NCBI RefSeq assembly: GCF_963666545.1
Contig: NZ_OY762899.1
Span: forward strand, 2,418,001-2,482,000
Direction of reading: 5' to 3'
Origin: an uncultured Bacteroides sp.
Lineage (GTDB): Bacteria; Bacteroidota; Bacteroidia; Bacteroidales; Bacteroidaceae
DNA: 64,000 nucleotides
Under the pieces are notes generated by a model, which saw only the letters and a program-made list of their open reading frames with translations, did not search any database and had not been told where the DNA came from. Position numbers and translations under genes: made by a program. Positions 53,432 through 61,720 of this stretch are shown here, piece by piece; the stretch's first letter is position 1; each line of letters starts with the position of its first letter.

Positions 53432-53463
53432 TTGTATTTTCTCTTTTTTTTGGCTTAATTTTG
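53432..53463 (+). promoter_or_regulatory. Promoter of the DUF3244 gene
   Basis: A TTG box (53432-53434), a 21-base spacer and TAATTTTG (53456-53463) match the two-part Bacteroides promoter. Two copies of GTTATCGG (53365-53372 and 53419-53426) flank the upstream side. Confidence 0.6.
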
Positions 53464-53493
53464 CAGCATTAGGTTGTACCAAATTAAGTGATT

Positions 53494-53883
53494 ATGAAAA
53501 TCAAATCTTTTATTCTACTATTTTTTCTATTATTGCTACCTCAACTAAATTCAAATGCTTTGTGTAAGACAGGAGATAAGGTTGAGAATTGCATGAAAAG
53601 TCGCAAGCATCTTAAATGGACTTCTAAAGATTTTCAAACAAGAGCTCCCGGGTTAGCTGTAACTGGTTATTTGGAAAATCAATCTCTCTTTTTATCCTTC
53701 AATCAATCTTTTAATGATGCTAGAGTAGTCATTATAGATGCAGTGACGGGAAGTGTGGTGTATGATAGTCGCATAACGGGAAACTCTCTCATTGTTCCAT
53801 CCATTGATGAATCTTGCTCTACTCTTTATCTTGAAATAACGCTTGGAGACATGAAGATTACAGGAGAAATTGATCTGGATTGA
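53494..53883 (+). CDS. DUF3244 family small exported protein
   Basis: A signal peptide (MKIKSFILLFFLLLLPQLNSNA) is followed by a short Lys-rich segment. A single beta-sandwich-like domain then starts near residue 55 (LENQSLFLSFNQSFNDARVVIIDAVTGSVVYDSRITG, given as a region) and ends in a Glu/Asp-rich strand. The pattern of strands and the GxVVY motif fit DUF3244, a Bacteroides-specific family. I chose the ATG at 53494 rather than the GTG at 53488. Function is not known. It has its own promoter after the TPR gene, suggesting linked but separately controlled expression. Confidence 0.75.
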   Translation: MKIKSFILLFFLLLLPQLNSNALCKTGDKVENCMKSRKHLKWTSKDFQTRAPGLAVTGYLENQSLFLSFNQSFNDARVVIIDAVTGSVVYDSRITGNSLIVPSIDESCSTLYLEITLGDMKITGEIDLD

Positions 53884-53967
53884 AGTTGATAGTTACTTTT
53901 TATAATAAAGCATTCGTCTGTTTGTTTGATAGCTGAGTTTTATCTAGACTAACTTAGCTTTTTATAG

Positions 53968-54000
53968 ATAGGATGTGTTGCTTTTGAGCACATCCTATTT
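53968..54000 (+). terminator. Terminator of the DUF3244 gene
   Basis: ATAGGATGTG (53968-53977) pairs perfectly with CACATCCTAT (53989-53998), an 11-base loop, followed by T-rich bases; about 85 bases after the stop codon. Confidence 0.7.
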
Positions 54001-54035
54001 ACCTCGAAATTATTGGTTGTTTCTATATACGTTGG

Positions 54036-54072
54036 TAAAGCATTGTGTAGGTGTATTCCTCGCAATGCTTTA
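54036..54072 (+). terminator. Second hairpin before hemH
   Basis: TAAAGCATTG (54036-54045) pairs with CAATGCTTTA (54063-54072), followed by TTTCATTTT on the plus strand. It follows the first terminator by less than 40 bases; it may be a back-up terminator. Confidence 0.55.
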
Positions 54073-54105
54073 TTTCATTTTGTGGCGGTATTGTACTAAG
54101 CTGTA

Positions 54106-54136
54106 TTGGAAGGGATGAGAAAACGATGTATATTTG
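54106..54136 (+). promoter_or_regulatory. Promoter of hemH
   Basis: A TTG box (54106-54108), a 20-base spacer and TATATTTG (54129-54136) match the Bacteroides promoter, about 30 bases before the start codon. Confidence 0.65.
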
Positions 54137-54167
54137 CTTCTCTAATGATGAATAGTGATAACATAGA

Positions 54168-55160
54168 ATGAATAATATGAAATCTGCAGTACTTTTGGTG
54201 ACGATTGGAACGCCGGCTAGCTATAACGTTGGCGACGTAAGAAGATATCTCTCCCGTTTTCTGAATGATCCTTATGTGATCAATATACCATGGCTTTGGA
54301 GAAAGCTATTGGTTAACCTAATAATTGTCCCGTTCAGAGCGCCTAAATCTGCTGCGAAATATCAGAAGATATGGACGAAAGATGGTTTCCCTCTTTATGT
54401 TTACTTGAAAATAGTTCGTGATCAGTTGGCTGAGAGGATCGGTAGCGATGCGGATGTATGGTATGCTATGAGTTATGCTTCGCCTGATATTGAAGAGGTG
54501 CTTATGAAGATGGAGAATGAAGGGTATCAACAAATTACGGTTGTTCCTCTTTTCCCGAATTACGCCAATTCAACGACAGGAAGCATTTGTGATAGCGTCA
54601 ATAAGGCTCTTAAGATTTGGAAGAAGGAACCACAGTTGAACTTCGTCAAGTCTTATTATGATCATCCGCTTTTTCTTGATGCCTGGGTAGATAGGATAAG
54701 GAGGTATACCCCAGAGCATTATGATCATATTTTGTTTAGCTTTCACGGATTGCCACTAAGTCATCTACCCCAAAAAAGGCAAGTTGACAGAGGTGTAACC
54801 GAAGAAAAACCTGATTACGCTGATTATGAAGGAGTCTGTTACTACTTCACTAAGCTGATAGCAGAACGCTTAGGACTGAAAGAAAAACAATACTCAGTGG
54901 CTTTCCAATCGAGGATGTCTAAACGATGGTTGCGCCCGTTTACTGACCAAAAGTTGATCTCGTTGGCAGTAAAAAAGCAAAAAGTGCTGGTAGTACCCCT
55001 CTCTTTTGTGGCGGATTGTCTGGAGACAACGCTTGAGCTTGGTGAAGAATACAAAGAGATATTCTTAGCACATGGAGGCGAGGAATATCAGTTGGTAGAT
55101 AGTCTTAATGATAGCCCTAAGTGGTTAGATGCATTGGAAAAGATTGTAGATCTTACTTGA
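54168..55160 (+). CDS. hemH: Ferrochelatase
   Basis: Inserts ferrous iron into protoporphyrin IX, the last step of protohaem synthesis. The 330-residue protein has the start AVLLVTIGTPASYNVGDVRRYLSRFLNDPYV, the catalytic His in ILFSFHGLPLSHL (about residue 193), and the conserved acidic segment SFVADCLETTLELGEEYKE (about 284). ATG at 54168 or 54177 could be used. It ends 8 bases inside the converging ybeY gene. No other haem genes are near, so it may serve uptake or salvage of porphyrin, as Bacteroides generally cannot make porphyrin from the start (known for the genus; not shown here). Confidence 0.93.
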   Translation: MNNMKSAVLLVTIGTPASYNVGDVRRYLSRFLNDPYVINIPWLWRKLLVNLIIVPFRAPKSAAKYQKIWTKDGFPLYVYLKIVRDQLAERIGSDADVWYAMSYASPDIEEVLMKMENEGYQQITVVPLFPNYANSTTGSICDSVNKALKIWKKEPQLNFVKSYYDHPLFLDAWVDRIRRYTPEHYDHILFSFHGLPLSHLPQKRQVDRGVTEEKPDYADYEGVCYYFTKLIAERLGLKEKQYSVAFQSRMSKRWLRPFTDQKLISLAVKKQKVLVVPLSFVADCLETTLELGEEYKEIFLAHGGEEYQLVDSLNDSPKWLDALEKIVDLT

Positions 55161-55569
55161 GCATAGCTAACGCTTTGTTTTCGGCAGCCTCCATGATTTC
55201 TCTTTCTCCCGGACCTTTGTCATTGATGCCGCAAAGGTGTAGTATGCCGTGTATGATGGTTCGGTGCAATTCATCGTTATAAGTTGTGTGAAACTGTTCG
55301 GAGTTCGTCTGCACGGTATCTAGGCTGATGAAAATGTCGCCCGACAGTCTGTTCCCTTCGCAATAATCGAACGTGATGATGTCCGTATAATAATCATGCT
55401 TCAAATATTGGCGGTTAACTTCCAGAATCTTCTCATCGGAGCAGAATATATAAGCGATTTCACCGACTCTTTTCTCATACGAGGAGGCTACTGCCTTGAT
55501 CCATTCGGTAGTCTCTTTTTTCTTTATGGCGGGCATTTTAATGTCCTCTGTTTGATAGGTTACGGCCAT
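55153..55569 (-). CDS. ybeY: Endoribonuclease YbeY (rRNA maturation)
   Basis: Metal-dependent endoribonuclease for 16S rRNA 3'-end maturation and ribosome quality control. The 138-residue protein has the family core YYTDIITFDYCEG (about residue 58) and the active-site motif HGILHLCGIND (about 107). The usual motif is HGxLHLxGYDH with three zinc-binding His; here the third is Asp. From memory of other Bacteroides YbeY proteins the change looks lineage-typical, so I do not read the gene as broken. It overlaps the hemH end by 8 bases. An internal Met (MPAIKKK) is an alternative start. Confidence 0.92.
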   Translation of the reverse strand: MAVTYQTEDIKMPAIKKKETTEWIKAVASSYEKRVGEIAYIFCSDEKILEVNRQYLKHDYYTDIITFDYCEGNRLSGDIFISLDTVQTNSEQFHTTYNDELHRTIIHGILHLCGINDKGPGEREIMEAAENKALAMLK

Positions 55570-55581
55570 GATATTGGTTGT

Positions 55582-56814
55582 TTAATAGAAGAATACATAA
55601 CTCATGATAATAGCGGCGATAATGCCTGCAAGGTCGGCAATGAGGCCACACGTCACGGCATTACGAGTTTTACTGATGCCCACACTACCGAAATAGACGG
55701 CAAGAATGTAGAATGTAGTGTCGGATGCTCCGCGAACCACACAACTGGCTTTTCCAACGAAGGAATCAGCGCCGAATTGTTTCATGGTGTCGATCATCAA
55801 TCCGTTGGCACCACTGCCGCTAAGCGACTTCATCAATGCGGTGGGCAATGCACCTACAAAACTGGTATCTAAACCACAGAATCCCACAACAGCTCCAATT
55901 CCATTGACAATAATATCCATAGCACCGGAAGTGCGAAAGACAGCAATACCCACCAGAAAGGCTACCAGATAAGGAATGATGCGCACAGCAGTGGTGAAAC
56001 CTTCTTTGGCACCATCTACAAAGGCATCGTATACGTTTATCTTTTTGCGTAGGCCGGAGGTGATGAAGCCGATAATTACAAGAAAGAGTATCACGTTAGC
56101 CACTAAGGTGGAGTAGGTACCCATGTTGTCACGAGAGAGTGTGACGAAGAAGTAGATGATAATTCCGAAAATGGAGCTCAATCCGCCAAGGAAAATAAGC
56201 ATGGCTTTATTGAGCAAATTGATGCGCTGGAAAAAACTGACGACGAGTACTCCTGTGAGTGTGGAAACGAAAGTGCTTATTAAGATGGGTATGAAAATGT
56301 CGGTTGGCTGGGCTGCTCCCATTTGAGCCCGATAAACCATGATGCTAATGGGGATTAGCATGAGTCCCGAAGTATTAAGTACGAGAAACATGATCATCGA
56401 ATTGGTTGCAGTATCTTTTTTCGGGTTCAGCTCTTGAAGTTCTTTCATGGCTTTCAATCCCATCGGGGTGGCGGCGTTATCGAGCCCCAGCATGTTGGCT
56501 GCAATATTCATGAAGATAGAGCCCATAACAGGATGTCCTTTAGGTATTTCGGGGAATAGCTTGCAAAAAACAGGGCTAAGCCAACGAGAGAGCGCATTAA
56601 TCAGTCCGCTGTTTTCTCCTATCTTCATGATACCGAGCCAGAGAGACAGGATACCGGTTAGCCCCAAAGATACCTCGAAAGCCGTTTTTGACGAATCAAA
56701 AGTGGAATTGATAATCTGTGTAAATATCTCCGTATCCCCGAAAAAGATCAGTTTCCCCAAAGCCACTATAAAGGCGATAACGAAGAACGCTACCCAAATG
56801 TAATTTAAAACCAT
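55582..56814 (-). CDS. Nucleoside-recognition domain membrane protein (SpmA-SpmB fusion)
   Basis: A 410-residue inner-membrane protein made of two nucleoside-recognition (gate) domains. The first half resembles SpmA (IMKIGENSGLINALSRWLSPVFCKLFPEIPKGHPVMGSIFMNIAANMLGLDNAATPMG, shown as a region at about 60-120). The second half resembles SpmB (DGAKEGFTTAVRIIPYLVAFLVGIAVF at about 268, and GSGANGLMIDTMKQFGADS at about 335). In sporulating bacteria these are two separate spore-maturation proteins. Here they are one chain in a non-spore-former, so the role must differ. It ends 12 bases before the ybeY start, so the two may be co-transcribed. A -7 box (TAATTTTG on the minus strand) is at 56837-56844. 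Confidence 0.88.
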   Translation of the reverse strand: MVLNYIWVAFFVIAFIVALGKLIFFGDTEIFTQIINSTFDSSKTAFEVSLGLTGILSLWLGIMKIGENSGLINALSRWLSPVFCKLFPEIPKGHPVMGSIFMNIAANMLGLDNAATPMGLKAMKELQELNPKKDTATNSMIMFLVLNTSGLMLIPISIMVYRAQMGAAQPTDIFIPILISTFVSTLTGVLVVSFFQRINLLNKAMLIFLGGLSSIFGIIIYFFVTLSRDNMGTYSTLVANVILFLVIIGFITSGLRKKINVYDAFVDGAKEGFTTAVRIIPYLVAFLVGIAVFRTSGAMDIIVNGIGAVVGFCGLDTSFVGALPTALMKSLSGSGANGLMIDTMKQFGADSFVGKASCVVRGASDTTFYILAVYFGSVGISKTRNAVTCGLIADLAGIIAAIIMSYVFFY

Positions 56815-56878
56815 AATACGCTCATTGAATTTCGCACAAAATTAGGAATATGTTTTCATTTATAACGGTTTTTTTAGC

Positions 56879-56886
56879 TATTTTTG
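56879..56886 (+). promoter_or_regulatory. Probable -7 box of the AlkD-like gene
   Basis: TATTTTTG matches TAnnTTTG, about 90 bases before the ATG, in the divergent gap with the SpmA-SpmB gene. Confidence 0.4.
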
Positions 56887-56976
56887 TCAAAACGTTCTTC
56901 TTTCTGTCTATCTTGATGCTTTATGCTAAGTTTTCCGGATAGAAAGTAGGCGGGTAAGACAGGAAATAACCAATGG

Positions 56977-57690
56977 ATGAGAGAGATGAAAACAAAAGCA
57001 ATTGAAATTCAAAACGAACTAGAACAATTTATTGATCCCGTGAAGCGGGAGTATCTGCCTAAGTTCTTTAAAACGGGCAAAGGTCAGTATGGGGAAGGAG
57101 ATAAGTTCTTAGGCATTGTGGTACCCAATACTCGTTTGGTGGCGAAACAATATAAAAATGAGCCTTTTGAGGTTGCGGCCGAATTACTGCAATCTGAGTG
57201 GCATGAATGTCGCCTCTGTGCCTTACTGATGATGGTGGAGCGTTTCAAAAAGAGCGATGAAAAGGGGAGGAAACAGATTTATGAGTTTTATCTTTCACAA
57301 ACGAAACGAATTAATAACTGGGATTTGGTGGACTTGTCGGCTTCTTACATCGTTGGCGAATATTTGAAAGATAAATCGCGTGAAGATCTCTATCGGCTAG
57401 CTGCCAGCAGCTTACTCTGGGAGCAACGCATTGCAGTGGTGGCCACAGCAACACTTATCAGAAAGAATGATTTCATCGATATTCTTCGCTTGTCGGAGCT
57501 ATTGCTTCAACACAAGCATGACTTGATGCAGAAAGCCATTGGGTGGATGCTGCGTGAGATGGGAAAACGTGATAAGGAACTCCTTGTACAGTTTTTGGAG
57601 AAGTTTAGCAAGGTGATGCCTCGCACCATGTTGCGCTATTCCATCGAAAAATTTACGGAAGAAGAGCGTCGCTACTTTATGCAGCGTTGA
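56977..57690 (+). CDS. DNA alkylation repair protein (AlkD-like HEAT-repeat family)
   Basis: Predicted DNA glycosylase built of HEAT-like helix pairs that acts on alkylated bases. The 237-residue protein shows the family pattern YLPKFFKTGKGQYGEGDKFLGI (about residue 24, as a region), EWHECRLCALLMMV (about 74), NNWDLVDLSASYIVGEYL (about 112) and KAIGWMLREMGKRD (about 187). The second Met (56986, MKTKAIEIQ) is an alternative start. It stands alone before ruvB. Substrate not tested by sequence; some family members lack the glycosylase residues. Confidence 0.85.
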   Translation: MREMKTKAIEIQNELEQFIDPVKREYLPKFFKTGKGQYGEGDKFLGIVVPNTRLVAKQYKNEPFEVAAELLQSEWHECRLCALLMMVERFKKSDEKGRKQIYEFYLSQTKRINNWDLVDLSASYIVGEYLKDKSREDLYRLAASSLLWEQRIAVVATATLIRKNDFIDILRLSELLLQHKHDLMQKAIGWMLREMGKRDKELLVQFLEKFSKVMPRTMLRYSIEKFTEEERRYFMQR

Positions 57691-57753
57691 GTCGTATAAA
57701 AAACAGTGTTCATGTTTTTTGTCTCTCAATAGGGTTATCTGAAAATAATCATG

Positions 57754-57761
57754 TATTTTTG
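57754..57761 (+). promoter_or_regulatory. Probable -7 box of the ruvB operon
   Basis: TATTTTTG matches TAnnTTTG, 20 bases before the ruvB ATG. Confidence 0.5.
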
Positions 57762-57781
57762 CCTTCCATTTAGCTACATGT

Positions 57782-58810
57782 ATGGAAGAGGATTTTGATA
57801 TACGAGAACATCAGCTCACTAGTAAGGAGCGGGATTATGAAAATGCTTTGCGACCGCTTAGTTTCGAGGACTTCAGCGGACAAGACAAGGTGGTGGATAA
57901 TCTGCGCATCTTTGTGAAGGCTGCCCGTCTGCGGGGGGAGGCTTTGGATCATGTTCTTTTGCATGGTCCTCCCGGACTTGGTAAGACTACATTATCAAGC
58001 ATTATAGCTAACGAACTGGGAGTGGGGTTTAAGATTTCCTCCGGTCCGGTACTCGATAAACCCGGTGATTTGGCCGGAGTACTCACTAGTCTGGAACCGA
58101 ACGATGTGCTCTTTATTGATGAAATTCACCGACTTTCGCCTGTGGTAGAAGAGTATTTGTATTCTGCTATGGAAGACTACCGGATAGATATTATGATTGA
58201 TAAAGGCCCTTCGGCACGAAGCATTCAGATTGACTTAAGCCCGTTTACATTGGTGGGTGCAACCACCCGAAGCGGTTTGCTCACAGCTCCGCTACGTGCC
58301 CGTTTCGGCATTAATCTGCATTTAGAATATTATGATGATGATGTTTTGAGGAATATCATTCGTCGCTCGGCGGGCATACTTAATGTGCCTTGCTCTGTTC
58401 CTGCTGCCGGAGAGATTGCTTCCCGAAGCAGAGGTACGCCTCGTATTGCCAATGCGTTGCTAAGACGTGTGCGCGACTTTGCACAGGTGAAAGGTACCGG
58501 ATCTATAGATACCGAAATTGCCAATTTTTCACTTGAAGCCCTGAATATAGATAAATATGGGCTTGATGAGGTTGATAACAAGATACTTTGCACAATTATA
58601 GATAAGTTTAAGGGGGGGCCTGTAGGGCTGACCACTATTGCCACTGCTTTGGGTGAAGACCCTGGTACGATAGAGGAGGTATACGAACCATTTCTTATCA
58701 AAGAAGGCTTTCTGAAACGTACGCCTCGTGGACGTGAAGTCACGGAGTTGGCTTATCAGCACTTAGGAAGAAGCCTTTATAACAGTAATGCAAAGACATT
58801 ATTTGATTAA
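57782..58810 (+). CDS. ruvB: Holliday junction branch migration helicase RuvB
   Basis: AAA+ motor that drives branch migration with RuvA. The 342-residue protein has Walker [15 protein letters not shown] (about residue 58), Walker [14 protein letters not shown] (about 107), sensor 1 [20 protein letters not shown] (about 160) and the C-terminal winged-helix domain ([21 protein letters not shown]). It is first in a probable operon with the flippase, DUF389 and DPP7 genes; ruvA and ruvC are not in the window. Confidence 0.97.
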   Translation: MEEDFDIREHQLTSKERDYENALRPLSFEDFSGQDKVVDNLRIFVKAARLRGEALDHVLLHGPPGLGKTTLSSIIANELGVGFKISSGPVLDKPGDLAGVLTSLEPNDVLFIDEIHRLSPVVEEYLYSAMEDYRIDIMIDKGPSARSIQIDLSPFTLVGATTRSGLLTAPLRARFGINLHLEYYDDDVLRNIIRRSAGILNVPCSVPAAGEIASRSRGTPRIANALLRRVRDFAQVKGTGSIDTEIANFSLEALNIDKYGLDEVDNKILCTIIDKFKGGPVGLTTIATALGEDPGTIEEVYEPFLIKEGFLKRTPRGREVTELAYQHLGRSLYNSNAKTLFD

Positions 58811-58831
58811 ATAATATTTCGCAAATAAACT

Positions 58832-60322
58832 ATGGCCGGATTAAAATCTTTGGCAAAAGATACTGCTATCTACGGATTAAGCAGCATCGTCGGACGTTTT
58901 CTGAACTATCTGTTGGTTCCTCTGTATACAATGAAACTATCGGCAGCATCCGGTGGTTATGGCGTTGTGACGAATGTGTATGCTATAACGGCGTTGTTGC
59001 TCGTGCTGCTCACTTATGGCATGGAAACGGGATTTTTCTATTTTGCCAATAAGAAAGATGAAGATCCACTCAAAGTATATTCCACTTCTTTGATTTCGGT
59101 AGGAAGTACTTGCCTCATGTTTGTTCTCATCTGTCTGTTATTTCTTTCGGACATCTCTTCCTTTTTGGGATATGCCAAGAACCCGGAGTTTATATGGATG
59201 ATGGCCGTTACGGTAGCTTTGGATTCTTTCCAATGTATTCCTTTTGCTTACTTGCGGTTTAAGAAAAGGCCCATTAAGTTTGCTGCCATCAAGATGCTGT
59301 TTATTGTTTCTAATATAACACTCAATCTTTTCTTTTTGCTACTTTGCCCGTGGCTGAATGCACATTATCCTTGGACGATCTCTTGGTTTTATGATCCTTC
59401 TTATCTGGTAGGCTATATTTTTATAGCCAATCTTATCTGTACCGGCTTGCAGATGCTGGCTTTTATTCCTGAACTGACCGGATTCAACTATATTTTCGAC
59501 AAAGCGCTGATCAAGCGAATGCTTTCTTATTCTTTCCCTGTATTGATATTGGGCATTGCCGGAATATTGAATCAGACGATTGATAAGATGATTTATCCTT
59601 TCTTATTTGATAACCATAAAGAGGCGATGTCGCAACTAGGTGTCTATGGGGCGGTAAGCAAAATCGCCATGATCATGGCAATGTTTACCCAAGCTTTTCG
59701 TTATGCTTACGAGCCTTTTGTGTTTGGTAAAAACAAAGAAGGGGACAATCGGAAGATGTATGCTTCGGCTATGAAATATTTTATTATTTTTGCATTGCTG
59801 GCATTTCTTGTTGTAGCCTTTTATATGGACATCATGAAGCACATGATTAGTCCCGATTATTGGGTAGGCTTGAGCGTAGTGTCCATTCTGATGATAGCTG
59901 AGATATTTAAAGGCATTTACTTCAATTTGTCCTTCTGGTATAAATTGATTGACGAAACCCGTTGGGGAGCATACTTTTCAACGATAGGTTGCGGATTTAT
60001 TGTGGTGTTGATTATCGTTTTTGTTCCAATCTACGGATACGTGGCCTGTGCATGGGCGGGAGTTGTGGGATATGGCATCATTACCTTACTTTCGTATTTC
60101 GTAGGGCAGAAGAAATATCCGATTCGATACGACTTGAAAGGCATTGGTCAATATGTGCTTCTTGCTACTGTGCTTTATGCAGCTTCAGAATTGATCGTGA
60201 TTGACAGTCTTATTATTAGATTGACTTTTCATACTGTATTATTAGTTGTTTTTCTCGCTTTCATCGTGAAAAAAGATCTTCCATTAAGCCAGATTCCATT
60301 CATTAACCGATTAATAAAATGA
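58832..60322 (+). CDS. Polysaccharide biosynthesis (Wzx/MATE-like) flippase family protein
   Basis: A 496-residue inner-membrane protein with about 12-14 hydrophobic segments, the polysaccharide-synthesis/MurJ-like exporter fold. It starts with KDTAIYGLSSIVGRFLNYLLVPLYT, the typical first helix (SSIxGRxLNxLLxPLYT). Family members move lipid-linked sugars across the membrane. Substrate unknown; no glycosyltransferase cluster is nearby. It starts 21 bases after ruvB and its stop overlaps the DUF389 start by 4 bases. Confidence 0.85.
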   Translation: MAGLKSLAKDTAIYGLSSIVGRFLNYLLVPLYTMKLSAASGGYGVVTNVYAITALLLVLLTYGMETGFFYFANKKDEDPLKVYSTSLISVGSTCLMFVLICLLFLSDISSFLGYAKNPEFIWMMAVTVALDSFQCIPFAYLRFKKRPIKFAAIKMLFIVSNITLNLFFLLLCPWLNAHYPWTISWFYDPSYLVGYIFIANLICTGLQMLAFIPELTGFNYIFDKALIKRMLSYSFPVLILGIAGILNQTIDKMIYPFLFDNHKEAMSQLGVYGAVSKIAMIMAMFTQAFRYAYEPFVFGKNKEGDNRKMYASAMKYFIIFALLAFLVVAFYMDIMKHMISPDYWVGLSVVSILMIAEIFKGIYFNLSFWYKLIDETRWGAYFSTIGCGFIVVLIIVFVPIYGYVACAWAGVVGYGIITLLSYFVGQKKYPIRYDLKGIGQYVLLATVLYAASELIVIDSLIIRLTFHTVLLVVFLAFIVKKDLPLSQIPFINRLIK

Positions 60323-61692
60323 AAAAAAGTATGGATACACCTGACCGAAAGACATTTGCTATTAAGACATTTTTAAAAGAATATCTTGATTTGAGAAAAG
60401 ACAAAGCCGACGAATTAGAAACGATTGAATCTATTCGTAGAGGAGTCGAGTTTAAGGGAGCTAATCTTTGGATTCTTATCTTTGCCATTTTTATGGCTTC
60501 GCTTGGGTTGAATGTAAATTCTACAGCGGTGATTATAGGAGCAATGCTTATCTCGCCTTTGATGGGCCCTATAATGGGAATTGGCTTGTCGGTGGGACTT
60601 AACGATTTTGATTTGATGAAGCGCTCGTTGAGGAGCTTTCTTGTTACAACAGCATTTAGTGTTGCCACTGCTACGCTTTTCTTTCTAATCTCTCCGATAG
60701 GTCAGGCGCAATCAGAGTTATTGGCTCGAACTTCACCTACAATTTATGACGTATTAATCGCACTCTTTGGTGGTATGGCTGGTGTTGTTGCTCTCTCCAC
60801 CAGAGAAAAAGGGAATGTGATTCCCGGTGTAGCTATTGCTACGGCACTTATGCCTCCGTTATGTACGGCAGGGTTCGGATTGGCAACCGGAAATCTTGTT
60901 TACTTTCTTGGTGCGTTTTACTTATACTTCATCAATTCTGTTTTTATCAGTCTGGCTACTTTTCTGGGAGTACGCGTGATGCATTTTCATCATAAAGAGT
61001 TTATTGACAAGGCTCGAGAGCGTACAGTGCGTCATTCCATCATATTTATTGTTCTGTTGACGATGTGTCCGGCCATTTATTTAACGTTCAATATCGTTAA
61101 AAGCACTCTTCTTGAACGCAGAGCCAATCATTTCATTACCGAACAGCTCAGTTTTCAGAACACTCAGGTATTGGATAAGAAAATTTTGAATAAAGGAGAT
61201 AGCACAGAAATTAGAGTGGTGTTGATCGGGGCAGATGTGCCTGAGGCTTCCATCTATATTGCTCGTAATAAACTGAAAGATTATAATCTTAACAAGACCA
61301 AACTGACAGTAGTGCAAGGAATGAAGAACACGATGGTGGATGTTTCGTCCATACGTGCCATGGTGATGGAAGATTTTTATAAAAACAGTGAGGAACAGTT
61401 AGTGAAGCAACAGCAAAAAATAGTTTCGCTGGAGAAAAGCCTGGCAAGATATAAATCGTTCGATGAATTGGGGAAAAAGATTATTCCTGAGCTGAAAGTG
61501 CTCTATCCGTCAGTGAAGTCTCTCTCTTTGTCTCACGCCATAGAGACGCGTGTGGATTCTATGCGAACTGATACGATTATGCTGGCGGTGATGAAATTCT
61601 CGTCTAGGCCCAAAGAAACGGAGAAAGCCAAAATAACTCAATGGCTTAAAGCGCGCGTGGAAGCCAAAAAGCTACGATTAATAACGGAATAA
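60319..61692 (+). CDS. DUF389 (TIGR00341-type) membrane protein
   Basis: A 457-residue inner-membrane protein with the DUF389 core at about residues 50-240: FAIFMASLGLNVNSTAVIIGAMLISPLMGPIMGIGL (as a region), then ARTSPTIYDVLIALFGGMAGVVAL and GVAIATALMPPLCTAGFGLATG. A further membrane segment near 245-262 leads into a soluble C-terminal half with a coiled coil. The function is unknown. ATG overlaps the flippase stop (ATGA), so it is translationally coupled. Confidence 0.85.
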   Translation: MKKSMDTPDRKTFAIKTFLKEYLDLRKDKADELETIESIRRGVEFKGANLWILIFAIFMASLGLNVNSTAVIIGAMLISPLMGPIMGIGLSVGLNDFDLMKRSLRSFLVTTAFSVATATLFFLISPIGQAQSELLARTSPTIYDVLIALFGGMAGVVALSTREKGNVIPGVAIATALMPPLCTAGFGLATGNLVYFLGAFYLYFINSVFISLATFLGVRVMHFHHKEFIDKARERTVRHSIIFIVLLTMCPAIYLTFNIVKSTLLERRANHFITEQLSFQNTQVLDKKILNKGDSTEIRVVLIGADVPEASIYIARNKLKDYNLNKTKLTVVQGMKNTMVDVSSIRAMVMEDFYKNSEEQLVKQQQKIVSLEKSLARYKSFDELGKKIIPELKVLYPSVKSLSLSHAIETRVDSMRTDTIMLAVMKFSSRPKETEKAKITQWLKARVEAKKLRLITE

Positions 61693-61720
61693 AAGAATAG
61701 ACTTAGAATTAATACCATCG

